From Chamaea fasciata (lineage: Eukaryota; Chordata; Aves; Passeriformes; Sylviidae), in NCBI GenBank assembly GCA_029207755.1, contig JARCOQ010000012.1:21067740-21131739 (forward strand): a stretch of DNA of 64,000 nt. The letters are read 5' to 3'. The stretch's first letter is position 1; the number at the start of each line of letters is the position of its first letter. A program made the position numbers and the translations under genes. The notes below the pieces were generated by a model. It searched no databases, had not been told where the DNA came from, and was given only the letters and a program-made list of their open reading frames with translations. Positions 1-11,333 of the stretch are shown here, piece after piece.

Positions 1-133
1 TAGTAGAACTTATTGTTCATTTGGGGGTGGAATAGGTAAATTGATACCCTTGAAGGGATATAGGAAATGGCTTTTCTTCTGCCATGGAGATGGCACCAAA
101 TGACCTGTGCTGAGACAGTTTCTTTTCCTGCAG

Positions 134-333
134 GTTTATTCCCATGAGCTCGTCTGCGTCAGTGGAGAGGAAAGGATAGTTGTGCCAATTCGGGCCATCC
201 CTGCCCGAGCTATCCTGGACTTCCCAGACGAGCTGGACTTCTCAAAGTGTCCGGTCAAGGGCAGCACCCGCAAGAGTCTGCTGATTCAGAATTGTGGTAG
301 TGTGGCAGCTCATTACCAGCTGGGCACCGAGAG
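134..333 (+). CDS. HYDIN: HYDIN exon b, U1
   Basis: The exon lies between a TTTCCTGCAG acceptor and a GTGAGG donor and runs from phase 0 to phase 2. It encodes YSHELVC followed by ARAILDFPDELDFSKCPVK, which closely matches the start of the second ASH domain of vertebrate HYDIN. HYDIN is a structural protein of the axonemal central pair. Confidence 0.92.
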
Positions 334-1865
334 GTGAGGCAGCTCATCTGTCCTTGTGCAAAACACCTTTGGGGGATAACAGAGTTGGGAAAGAACAACA
401 AAAGGAACCAGAGCATGGGAGCTGCTGCCCTGCGTCGCCGGCTGGAAATGGGCAGGATGGATGGCATCTGCTCTTGCTTTCAGTGTTCTTAGCAGGATGC
501 AGCCTTTGAGCTTTCTCTGCCCCAGATTTCCTGGGGGGTGCTGGAACATGTTAGTTGCTGGCTTGCGCCCTCCTGAGCACAAGCAGCTTCTGAAATGGGT
601 ACTCACCACTGTCAGCCAAACAGACCCATTCTCTGGGAGGACACAGGCACATGGCTTTCCAGTGGTGCCTGCATCAGATGCCCAACATGAGCTGTGTTGC
701 AGGCAGCCGGTGCAGTTCCTGTTACTTAAAGCTGATCTGATTTCCCTTGTCAGCTGAGGGCATCAGTCCCCTCTTCTGTTCCACGATGAACCTTTGAAAG
801 CCGGTTTAAAATTTCAAACACGTGCTTTAAATCTCTGAATAAGGTCGTGCCCCCTTTCATTGAGATCTCATTTTACATATTCTGAAGTTCCTGTGTTTCT
901 GCTGTTTTTTCATTTCGGTTTGTGTTAAATGTTTGCCAAAAGATCATGAATTCTTCATTGGGAACTTTCATAAATGTCAAGCTCCTCCAAGGCCTATCAA
1001 TACACCACATGCCCATAGGCATAGGCACAGGTGTATTAGAAACATGAGACATTTAGTGACTATGTGAAAAGCAATTGGGCTGATTTAGAAGATAAAAGTA
1101 TAGAATAACTTTCTCTAGAGGGGACCTCTGGAAATTGTCCGAGCAAATACGCTGCTCAAAGCAAGACCAGTGTCCGGGGATTGCAAGGGGCCATTGGGAG
1201 ATCTGGAGTTGTCTTTAGATGCCATACAAGGAAACAAACATACAAATGGACTAGTTAAAAAGCCGAAGAAGACCTATTAAAACCCCTCCATGACCTTATC
1301 TTTTCTGCCTGTCGGGTGCAGTAGTGATTCATTGAAAGGGTAGATCTAACAGGATGAGAACTATCTTAAGGAACAGCTGACAATTAACTCACTATATTGC
1401 TCTAATCAAGCCATAAAAGGCCAAAATTTATCCTGCCAGCCCCATCTCTTGGCAGTGGTTTTCATTTGGTTATTATAGCGTCAGGGATGTCTCCTTCACA
1501 GTCCTTCTTATATGTGGGCTCAGGGAACAGCTTAGTGATGTTGACTGAAATTCAGAGGAGTTAAGTTTAACTGTAGAGCTTGTGTCCTTGGGTCTTGGGG
1601 AGCCAGGTCTATATGAGAGATGACTGCTCCAGCAGGAACAGGGGAGTCTGGTGGGTACAGCCTGGGGTGGGATGTAGGAGATGCAAGGGCTGATTTGCAC
1701 TCAGTTTTTCAGCCCTGACAACTGAAACTTGGCTGGATCCTCTTCTCCTGGTAATTTGAAAATAAGAAGATATCTTCTTTCTCACGCAACCCCTGAGGTC
1801 ACTCCCAGGAGTGTTATTCACATCCTGCCATCTGAGGGCAGGAGTATGTAACATGGGGCAGGAGT

Positions 1866-2135
1866 GGGAAGGGAAGGGAAGGGAAGGGAAGGGAAGGGAA
1901 GGGAAGGGAAGGGAAGGGAAGGGAAGGGAAGGGAAGGGAAGGGAAGGGAAGGGAAGGGAAGGGAAGGGAAGGGAAGGGAAGGGAAGGGAAGGGAAGGGAA
2001 GGGAAGGGAAGGGAAGGGAAGGGAAGGGAAGGGAAGGGAAGGGAAGGGAAGGGAAGGGAAGGGAAGGGAAGGGAAGGGAAGGGAAGGGAAGGGAAGGGAA
2101 GGGAAGGGAAGGGAAGGGAAGGGAAGGGAAGGGAA
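1866..2135. repeat. (GGGAA)n microsatellite, 54 copies, U1
   Basis: A perfect pentanucleotide tract of 270 bp lies in the intron between exons b and c. It produces long artificial open frames on both strands that encode nothing. Confidence 0.98.
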
Positions 2136-3678
2136 GGGGAGTGCTGAAGTGTGGCCAGGGACTCCCTTAACTGGCAGCTTCTCTTTCTGGCAAAATTCCT
2201 GACAAAACAATAAGAAAAAAATCCTGTGCCTTGCCCACACCAGGCACCGATCCCCCAAGCCCCAGCAGAGACCTGCAGCAGTGCTGGCTCACCCTCGGGG
2301 CAGATGTGGGAGCTCGTACAGTAATCGGGCTCCGGGGCTGCTGGGGCCTTGTCTTTCCTCCTCTCTCCCCAAAGTCTCACATCCAGCACATAAACATTGC
2401 TGGCCCAAGGCTTCTCCATCAGCCACTAGTGATGTTCTCACTAGTGGTAATGGAGCAGGTCAGGCCCATAACTGCAGCAATAGGTCCTTAGTGAGCAGAA
2501 CCTGAAGCAAGTTCATCAGCTGTCACTACTGACATGAATGAAATTCAGCTTGCCAGATGTTCTCTATATTTTTGTGTGTGATAAGTTCATCACCAAACTC
2601 CCCAGAACACCCTTTCTGTGCACAGATTGACCACCAGCAAAGCACTGAGGAACTTTTGTTTCCTCAGTGGGGCTGTGGAAGAGCACAAAGCCCAGCAACT
2701 TCTGGGCAGAAGCACATTTCACCTGAGCTGTCCCTGAGCATCAAAGCACGGAGTCTTGTGTTTGTCAGGCAAGAACTGTTCACCTGGTGACCAATCCTAA
2801 TTGCTCCTGTTACATCCAAAGTGCACCAAGACATTTGCGTAATTATTTCCAACACATTGCGCAGAGTTTGTCTGGTGAGCCAAGCAAACAGTTACCAGCC
2901 TGGATGACAACCCAGGGCCCCAGACTGCACTGCTGGTAAATACACGAAACTCTCCTGTTCTGCCTCCTCGATGTGCTCCTGCTAATGGTGCTTCATATGG
3001 CTGGGATTGGATCCTTCAGATTGTAAATGGCATCCTCCTTTTGGGTCTTGTTTCCATGTCACTGTATTGCTCTAATCTGCATTTGCACTCTTTCAGAGTT
3101 TTGATTGCTCCTTTTTGTAGAGCAGCTTTCATTGAAATGCTGACAAAATGTGCTAATTCAGGATCTTTTCAAGGTAAAATAAACCAAAGAGCCACGCTGC
3201 AAATTCAACAGTAGTTATTCCGTGGTCTTCAAGAGAAAGTTCCTTCTCCCTGTCTGATTCCTAGGCTGTAATCTCACAAGAGAGATAGTGCCCTAACATT
3301 TGCATCTCTTGAGAGGAAGTTTATAGGTAGCAGGAAATGAGAAATTCCTGAGGCAGTCAGCGTCAAGTTATGCATGCAGATAGCTCTTAACTCTCTCTGT
3401 GCTTTTCACAAACCATTCTCTGATGGGATTGCTGGCAGTCAGAAGGCTGGATGCAGAGTATGGGGGAGATTAGGTCGTTTTATCCCACAGGATCTTCTGA
3501 GGGCTGGATCTCCTCAGAAGTGGGTCAGTAGCTGTTTCTGATCCTGGCTGTTCTGTCTGTCTTGGCCGTAGTTTGTTTGCTCCCTGCTTGCCCAAGTGAG
3601 CTGAAGTGACCTGCACTGCAGAAAGAATGTCATGGCCAGATGTCCCCCCAAGTCCTGATCCCTCTCTTTGTGTTGCAG

Positions 3679-3800
3679 TCCTTTCTCCGTGGTTCCAGCC
3701 GAAGGAATTCTGGGCCCTGGTCACACCATGCAGGTGACAGTGGGATTTCACCCGCTGACGTGCGGTGACCATTTCGGGTCCCTGGTGGCGCGCTGCACAG
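3679..3800 (+). CDS. HYDIN: HYDIN exon c, U1
   Basis: This 122-nt exon (phase 2 to 1) encodes SPFSVVPAEGILGPGHTMQ followed by VTVGFHPLTCGDH, the second half of an ASH domain with its typical pattern of P-x-x-G and a V-x-F-x-P strand. It matches HYDIN immediately downstream of exon b. It joins exon b by completing a serine codon. Confidence 0.92.
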
Positions 3801-5102
3801 GTGAGTGCTGGGCAACGCATGGGACACAGGACAGTTCTCCACCATCACTCCCTGTTCATCCCCCTCAATTCCCTCTAGATGTACCTTCTCTGTTCCAGCT
3901 CTGCCCCAAAGAAAACTGAAATAGCTGGTGTTTAAATGATTGAAAAAGTGGATCCCCTCTAACAGGGCTGAGATTTTTGGAATTCTGTTTTGCTGGGTGT
4001 TGCAGAGTGGAGGAAGGAGGAACCCTGATTCTCCACTACTGTGTGGCTACGCCTGGGTGAAGTTTTATTTTACTCCTGGGCAGTGCTGTATGTGAGCTGC
4101 GAGGTCTCCATCAGACTCTCTCCAATGCAGTGTATTTCTTGCACACCTCTGTCCTGTATGCCGCTTCTCCACTGGCTTGTCACAGACCCTTTTACTATGT
4201 TGCCCTCTACACATCCATGCAGTTTTTGCCTAATAACATCTTCAGGCCCTCAAGTTCCTGTATGGTGACAAATCAAGACAAATTTTTCCTCGTCCCCATT
4301 TCCCAGGCCGTTCATGCTGTTGCAAACCTCTCACATCTCCCATTTGATTTCTAGACTGAGGAATCCCATTCAGACTTCATATAGAAGCTGCTCTGTACTT
4401 ATTAATCTTTCCTTGTCCTTTTGTATTTAACCTGAAATGCTCCATCTTGGTTTTTGAGATCAGGACAATATGAAATATTTCAAGACTGATGGGGCTGTGG
4501 GTTTGGACAGGAAGATGACGATGATGATGATTTTTATGGTGTTCATTTTGTAGTGGTTTGTCATATTGCAAAGCCAGGCTGGTTGTGTTTCCTCTCCTGT
4601 GTCCCCTCCTGCTGTGGGCTGTCACTTCACCTGTTCCTCTGGGTCTCCTTTTTCTGCCCACATGCCCCCAGGCGTATTTGCTTGTCAGCAACAAGGGATC
4701 CAAGGGATCAGGAGGGGCAGGAGTCTCGTGGGATGCGCAGGGGAGACCTCGGCAAGCCAGGATTGACCAGGGCTCCTCAGTGTCACCTGAAGGACTTTGA
4801 TGCAGAAATCCCAGTGGTCTGAGTGGGTCACCTGAGCACATCTGACAAATCCCACTGTACATACTGTCACCTTGGGGCCAAATCTCTACAAACACCTTGG
4901 AAATAAGGTGGTTAAGGAGGTGCCCAGGACATCCTCACGCAGTACACACAGAGCTGTCAGGACGTGATAAATGTACTGATCCATGGAACTGCTAATACAT
5001 TTAAAAGCTATGACACTTTCTTCCGTGACCTGTGGTTTGCTTTGTTCCTTGTGCTTCCATCAGCAACTGAGCTAGCTGAGCAAAGACTCTGCTTTGTTCC
5101 AG

Positions 5103-5307
5103 GTGAAGAAAGTTTCTTCACATTCCTTCGCGCAGAAGCTGCAGATGTCAACATTGGATTGAGCACATATTCCATGAAGGTTGAGAAGACTTTCATCACC
5201 ACATCAAGCCACACAAGCATGTTCATCAGAAACAGGAGTAACATCACAGCCCACTTCCAGTGGAAGATGTTTCCTACTGAGGAAGCCGACAATGAAGAGA
5301 AGAGGAG
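5103..5307 (+). CDS. HYDIN: HYDIN exon d, U1
   Basis: This 205-nt exon (phase 1 to 2) encodes AADVNIGL, VEKTFIT and NRSNITAHFQWKMF, the HYDIN segment where the third ASH domain begins. The NRSNI-AHFQWK core is strongly conserved in vertebrates. The end is acidic and charged (EEADNEEKRR), leading into a helical insert. Confidence 0.92.
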
Positions 5308-5454
5308 GTTGGTTTGAAAGATACGTTTCAGTGAGATACATGGCCCAAGACTGAAACTAATGCATGGCCTCAGGGGGGTGTTGGTGATTTTGAATGGTTT
5401 AGGCCAAGTAAACCATCCCTGGCATTAGGGTGTGTGTCCCTGGGCTGCAGGAGC

Positions 5455-5960
5455 TCAGCACAGCATTCCAGTTCCATTTATACTCCAACCAAGGATGGCA
5501 TTTTGGGAAGGAAAGGTTGATTGCAATGACTGGATTTCCTCAAGTTCTAATTGGGCTTTTGCCTCCCTAATCTTCTTCCTACATGACCTGGCAACATCCT
5601 TAAACGTTTCCTGAGTTGCCAGCCCCTCTTTGCAAAGGCAATACGCCCTCTTTTTTCCCCTTAGTTCCTTCCAAATCTCCTTGCCCATCCAGGCTCGTTG
5701 TCTTCCCTGTCAGCTCATCTTTCAGCACACAGGGACAGTCTGTTCCTGTGCCTTCAAGACTTCTTTCTTGAAGTATGTCCATCCTTCCTGGACCCCTTTG
5801 TTTGTAAAGGCTGCTCCCCAAGGTCCTCTCCAAAACAATCTCTTGAACAGGCCGAAGGCTGCCTTCCAGAAGACCAGAGTGGAAGTTTTGTTGATGCCCC
5901 TCCTTGTTTCACTGAATGTTGAAAACTCTGTTATTTCACAGTCACTGTACCCCCAGACAG
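5455..5960 (-). mobile_element. CR1 LINE fragment (ORF2 part), U1
   Basis: On the minus strand, near 5455-5700, a short open stretch resembles the avian CR1 ORF2 region between endonuclease and reverse transcriptase (a W-M-x-K-E motif, then LRGKKRAY and RKKIREAKAQLELE). It is frameshifted and old, in the intron between exons d and e. The limits are approximate. Confidence 0.65.
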
Positions 5961-7019
5961 TGGTGAACAGATGAAGTTCTTTTAGTTCTTAGGGAATCTC
6001 CTGGTGATATCCAGTACCTGGATCCCAGGGAGGCAGCAGGCTTCCCTGTGGAACGGATCCGCTCGATATACAGGGCCCTCATTTCCCCTTAGAAGGGATT
6101 CACTTACTACCACTACCCTTCTTTTCTTCGTAATACTTTTTTCCAATTACATTTATTTTCATGCCAGTTTGTGTCCTAGCCTGTCACCAGGACATTTTGT
6201 TTTTCCTTACTTCCAGTCTTAGGGATGGTGTTAGCTCTAAGGCCTACTCTCCTGCTGTCAGAGATGCTTTTGAGATCTCAGAGCAGAGAGGACTTTTTTT
6301 TATGAGAGGAGCTAGTGCAGGATCCTTTCCCTCTCTGGCCATTCTACTACCATGCACTGGGATGGGACCCAAAAAGCTCTGGATCCTGAAAAGATGATCT
6401 CTCCAGGAGTTTGCTGTCTGTCTCCTGCACCAAGAAGTCCCTTCCCCTCTCACAGCCTCTGTTTTCATGCATATAAAACCTTGGATGTCACTGAAGGGAT
6501 GCGGTGCCTGAATTCATCAATTTCCTTTGGAAGTGCTCTGGGATGCTCTTGTGAAAGGCAGTGTAGGGAACAGGGCAGGTCCAAAATGGAAGAAACAAAG
6601 AGCGATGCTGGTAACACGTAACCACAACCCAGCTTCGTCTCCCTTTCCCAGGGAAGTCCTGCAGTGGGTGCTCCGTGATCTTTATCTGCTTCCCCCGAGC
6701 AGCTCAGTGGTAGGAAAAGCCAGCTGAGGTGGCTGGTGGATTCTCCCTCAGTTTTGGCAGAGGCTTTGAGGCAGGAGATTCTCTTGAGGGATGCTGGCTT
6801 TCCAAAGCTCTCCTGAGCTTGCAAGTGTGGAGTAAAGCTACCTGCTGAGCTTGTGCACAACAAGTTATCTTCTGATCCGATTGGGACCCTCGTGGCTTGG
6901 GGTCAGCCCTTGCTGGGGAGCTGCCGCTCCTCCCCAAGTGCTTTGCTCTCCCGCACTTCCGCTTCTCTCTGCAAATATATTAAATGACCTGCTGGCTTTG
7001 TCTCTCCCTGCGGCTGCAG

Positions 7020-7212
7020 GCAGTGTGATTTGCTGGAGCCACCACCAAAGGTCTGGATGGAAGACTTCATGGAGGAGAAAAAAATAAAGAAGGTGAAGGG
7101 CTTTTGTGAAAATCGCACCTCCCTCCTGAGCCAAAAGGTCCAGGAGGAGAAGGCAAAGGTGCAAGAAGACCCCCTGCTGTTCTCCAATGACTTTTTTTTC
7201 ATTGAGCCAATG
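7020..7212 (+). CDS. HYDIN: HYDIN exon e, U1
   Basis: This 193-nt exon (phase 2 to 0) encodes a charged, probably helical insert, with a KKIKKVKG cluster and VQEEKAKVQEDPLLFSND, and then the strand FFFIEPM. The layout matches the HYDIN insert that ends in QEDSKLFF-N-VF--EP. The donor GTAAGT is followed within about 20 nt by a long pyrimidine tract. Confidence 0.9.
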
Positions 7213-7230
7213 GTAAGTGATAGCTGAGAA

Positions 7231-7349
7231 CCTCATTTTCCTCCTCTTCCTTCTCTTCCTTCTCTTTCTCCTCGTCCTCCTCCTCTTCCTTCTCCTCCTT
7301 CTCTTTCTCCTCGTCCTCCTCCTCTTCCTTCTCCTCCTTCTCCTCCTTC

Positions 7350-7381
<32 letters not shown>

Positions 7382-7432
7382 CTCCTCTTCCTTCTCCTCC
7401 TCCTCCTCCTCTTCCTCCTCCCGCCCACCCTA
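7231..7432. repeat. Polypyrimidine CTT/CCT tract, U1
   Basis: About 200 nt of almost pure C and T (TTCCTCCTC-like blocks) begins close to the donor of exon e. It gives an artificial Arg/Lys-rich frame on the minus strand. Confidence 0.95.
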
Positions 7433-8469
7433 CCCCCGCCCCTTTCCCCGGGTGCGGTCACTCAGCAGGTCCTCAGCTGGCTCGGTGTGCTCAGAGGGAG
7501 GGCATGGAGTTTCTGGTGCGGCTGCAGAGCTCACTGCTGAAAGTATTTCTGCCCTGCAGGCTCAAGGCAGGGCTGGGAGCCTGACAAAGCTGAGCTCTGC
7601 TGCCAGGGCTCGAGCTCAGGGCACTCCGTGTCCTTGAAGTGTCCACAGGGAGCAGTTTTTGTAGGTAGGGGCTCCCCCGACACGTGCTGCTGCGTGGGGT
7701 TCAGCGGAGGGTGTTGGAGCACTGCCAGTTCACGGATTGACCTGAAGCATGCAAGGGTTCGCTGGGAAAAGGAGGCCAAATTCAGCCCAAGGTTAATCGT
7801 AGAAATGCCTGTCCCTTCCTCTAACCACGACTCGCACTGTTTGTGAGTCTCCCAGTGTCATCTGTGAGCCTGGACACAAGGGTGGGAGGTTATAATGGGC
7901 ATTTTGAGTTCTCTTGCACACGGGGACAGTAAACCTTTTCTTTTTCTGTTTATGCAAGCAAACGCCCATGTCCTCCCATCAGCCAGAGCCCTGATTCTGA
8001 GTATTGGCATTGTGAGAGATGATGAATGCCTGGTGTCTGCACAGTGCAAAATCCCTTCTCATCCTGGAGTAAATCCTAGAATAATCCCAACCTCTGCTTT
8101 CTTTGAAAAAAGGTTAAACTAATATTTTTCTTTCCAAGGAAGGGGATCGTGTTCTTGGTTACTCCTATGGCCCGTCTAAGGCCAAGAGCCACCAGTGCAC
8201 AATGGCAGTTAGGTACCACTGTAGCTGACTGCAGCATGATGTGACCAGGAGCTTGTGTCAGAGCAGCAGGAACATTGTGGAGAGTGGGGGCTGATCAGCT
8301 GAGCATTGAGAGCGCCCAGTGGTGTGTTGAGCTGGGTTTAGAGTGTTTCCTTGGGCTCCTTATGTTGTTCACTCATCACTGATGCTCTGAAGAAAGGCTT
8401 AGAGGAGTGGTTGAAAACAAGAAGTGTGAAGTTTGAAGATAAATCTTTTTCTGTCTCTTTCTGTTTCAG

Positions 8470-8569
8470 GAGGGAGAGATTGGGCCACGTTGTTCGGCTG
8501 AAATCAAGGTGACCTTTAAACCCCTGGAAGCACTGGAGTATCAGAGTGTGGCCTACTGTGACATCTCAG
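8470..8569 (+). CDS. HYDIN: HYDIN exon f, U1
   Basis: This 100-nt exon (phase 0 to 1) encodes EGEIGPRCSAEIKVTFKP and ends with YCDIS, which is the close of HYDIN's third ASH domain. It is colinear with exon e. Confidence 0.92.
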
Positions 8570-9289
8570 GTACAGCTCCTTTCCCCTGCTTCTCTCACCC
8601 ACAGTGAAGCCATGGAGCAAGCCTGAGCCCACTGGGCTCCCATGTAACTGCTGGGAAGAGTTCCTGGTCAGCAGGGCAGTGCTGGCACATCCCCAGTGTC
8701 CCTGCAGCTTCCAGGGAGTCTCCCATGCAAGGCCAGGGCTCGGAACACCTGTGTCTGGATTGCTGATCCCAGAACAACCCAGGCAGTGCAGGGAGATGTT
8801 TTCATGGCACGGCTTTGCCAGCATTTCCTCAAAGGCCAAGGAGCTGCAGAGCAGAACAGCTTTAGTGAACAAGCACTAAGCCCCTCTAGACCACTGGCCT
8901 CCAGGATGGGTCCATTTGACATGGATCCACCATCAGGCAGTCGCAGCTGAGTTAGAAATGTGCTCCCTGAGCCTGGATCACCTCCAGACACCACCAGGCC
9001 AGCAGGGGCGGAGCCCCGCTGAGCCCAGGGTGTTGGTAGAAGGACCACCCTTGGCCAGCACCTGCTTCTCTCCCTGTGTGGGAATTGTCACCTTGCAGCT
9101 CTCAGTCTGTGCAAACAGAACACAGTGCCGAGTGTCAGAAGTGGAGGACAGCAGTCCTGTGCTGCTGGGCCAGGTGGTTTGGCAGTTGTTGCCTGGCAGT
9201 TTGCCAGGTAGCAATTGCCAAAGTCTTTGTGAGCTTTGTGCCTTCACCGAATGGATTTCAAAGCTCCTCTAAGTGCATGGGGAGGAAAC

Positions 9290-9575
9290 CCTAGAGTCAT
9301 AGTATGTTAAGGATGGAACGGACCTCAAAGACTGTCTAGTGCCAAGGCCCCTGCCATGGGCAGGGACACCTCCCACTAGACCAGGTAGCTCCAAGCCCCA
9401 TCCAGCCTGGCTTTGAACACTTTCAGGGCTGGAACCTCCACAACTCCCCTGGGGAACCTACTCCAGCGTCTCACCACCTCACAGTAAAAAAATTCTTCTC
9501 AATATCTAACCTAAATTTCCTTTCTTTCAATTTATACCTGTCACTCCTTGGCCTGTCGCTACAGGACACCAGAGA
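9290..9575 (-). mobile_element. CR1 LINE 3' end, U1
   Basis: The sequence matches the reverse complement of the avian CR1 3' region: it starts with a degenerate TAGAGTCATAGTATG and contains CCCTGCCATGGGCAGGGACA and CTCACAGTAAA. CR1 is the dominant LINE of birds, so this supports an avian source. It lies between exons f and g. Confidence 0.92.
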
Positions 9576-9811
9576 TGTTTTAAACTCAGCAAACTGGTGG
9601 CTAAAATTGGAAACCAGCCCAAGGAATGGGTTAGAAATTGCAAGTCAGCCCCAGGGGATATCTCCTGAGGGAAGAGAAGGGTCCATATCTTCTGCTGCAG
9701 CATCAAGAGCTGGTTGCATGCAGCTCAGAATCAGGGTCTAGCATTGAGGCAGCCTGGAAAATCCAGTAGAACAGAGGGAATTATTGTACTGAAATGGACA
9801 TCTCTCCCCAG

Positions 9812-9930
9812 GCCGTGAGAGCAGGCTGGCCCTGCACCTCAGAGGGGAAGGCCGCAGACCCTTGGTTGAACTCAGCTGTGATACCCTGAACCTTGGGGAA
9901 GTTTTTGTCAAAACCGCCCACACCCATGAG
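9812..9930 (+). CDS. HYDIN: HYDIN exon g, U1
   Basis: This 119-nt exon (phase 1 to 0) encodes RESRLALHLRGEG and LSCDTLNLGEVFVKTAH, a linker and the first strands of the fourth ASH domain. The L-L-R-GEG-P pattern is the usual boundary between HYDIN domains. Confidence 0.9.
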
Positions 9931-11109
9931 GTGAGCACCAGGGGTTGGGATGGATCCTGATGGCTCCTGAGGCAGCAGCAAGCCTGGTGGACCTGTGGAA
10001 TTCCTGGCAACCTGGGCAGTTGTGAGCAGGGAATAGCTGATGTACTGGTCAAATCTGGGCGCGGGGGGGAAGGGGGTGTTCCAGAAAAATGTGTCTGTTG
10101 TTCATGAAGCCCCAGTCCCTTCTTTTGGGCAGCCTTCCATAGGGATCAGCTGGGAGGCTTCCTGCAAAACAACCCCTTTTGACCCAACGCTGGGTCAAAA
10201 AGCTGTTCAGAGGCTTTTGTGGCAGCACCAGACACAAGGCACCTTTGTACTGGGCTGTTCAGAAGCAGCTGGGACAAGCTGGCTACATTTGAGCTTCAGT
10301 CCACCGCAAACAATTTTTAGTCAAGTGTCTCCTGCTCATTCCTGGAAGTCACAGGAAAGCCATCCAGCCTCCTGGCTCAGTGCAGGCCCTTGCAAAGGGC
10401 TTGAGGATTCTTTCCCTTGCTGTCCAATCCCTCACCACACTTCAGGCTTGGTGCATCTCTGGCTCTACAAAGAGAAAAGTGTTCCTGGGAATAAAGCAAA
10501 AGATTTTTCTACCTATTTGCCTCCCCCCTGTTGGGGGTCAAGTTTGCAAAAAAAAAAGAGAGAGCAACTGAAAGAGGCAGAAAACGAGGCACTACATCAT
10601 GCCAGACACTTTCAGAAGTTTGGTTGTGGAAGGGAAAGACACGTTGAGTTTTCTTACCAAAAGATGGCGCTGTCTGTACATTTTGGTGTTGATGCCTCCT
10701 TCTCAGTGTATTGTTTTCACGGTATGGGAAAAGGTAAATGCGTAGATACGGTACTGCTGGAGCTGCGCTGACTGGGGCAGCAGCAGCTCTGTGGTGATTC
10801 ACTACGCAGCTGCAATCACCCCACGTTGCTCTCAGGGCCAGGTCTGAATGAGCTTGGTGCTACTGACCAGAGGTGGACTGCTCTGTGTCCGTGGGGTAAC
10901 CCCAGGGTGACTCCAGTTATGTGGAGTTATGTGAGCTTCGCATGAAAACCCAAAGGCAGAACTTGTCCTGTTGTATTTTTTTGACTTCTGCCGTCCAGCA
11001 GCACAAAGCATCTTCTGCCTTTTCTGGGTGTTAATTGCGCCATTAGAAAATGACTCCCAAGAAGGGAAGATTTCACGTGTACTTGCATTTTGTTTTCTTG
11101 CTGCTGCAG

Positions 11110-11333
11110 GTGAAACTGATGAACAAAGGAGTTCTTGATGCTCCCTTCACCTATATCCCTTCAAACACGGAAGTGGGCTGCTGCTTCAAGTTTGTACCCG
11201 AGGAGGGCCTCATTGCACCAGGTGGGATCCAGACTATTCAGATCTCCTTGGATGCCGCCGTGTTGGGGCGGTTTGAGGAACCATTCCAGTTCCGTGTGGC
11301 TGGATCTCCTACGCCTGTGATCCTGACCATCGA
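11110..11333 (+). CDS. HYDIN: HYDIN exon h, U1
   Basis: This 224-nt exon (phase 0 to 2) encodes VKLMNKGVLDAPFTYIP, then FVPEEGLIAPGGIQTIQIS and VLGRFEEPFQFRVAGSP. It covers most of the fourth ASH domain and matches HYDIN along its length. The donor is GTAAGG. Confidence 0.93.

Noticed and set aside
1811..2419. Long frames on both strands with GREGK or PSLPF repeats.
   Set aside because: They are translations of the GGGAA microsatellite, with no splice or homology support.
6865..7461. Minus-strand 198-codon frame rich in arginine and lysine.
   Set aside because: It arises from the polypyrimidine tract and overlaps exon e antisense; nothing supports a gene.
10040..10771. 243-codon frame between exons g and h of U1.
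   Set aside because: It is intronic, its start and end differ in U2 through indels, and it matches no family.
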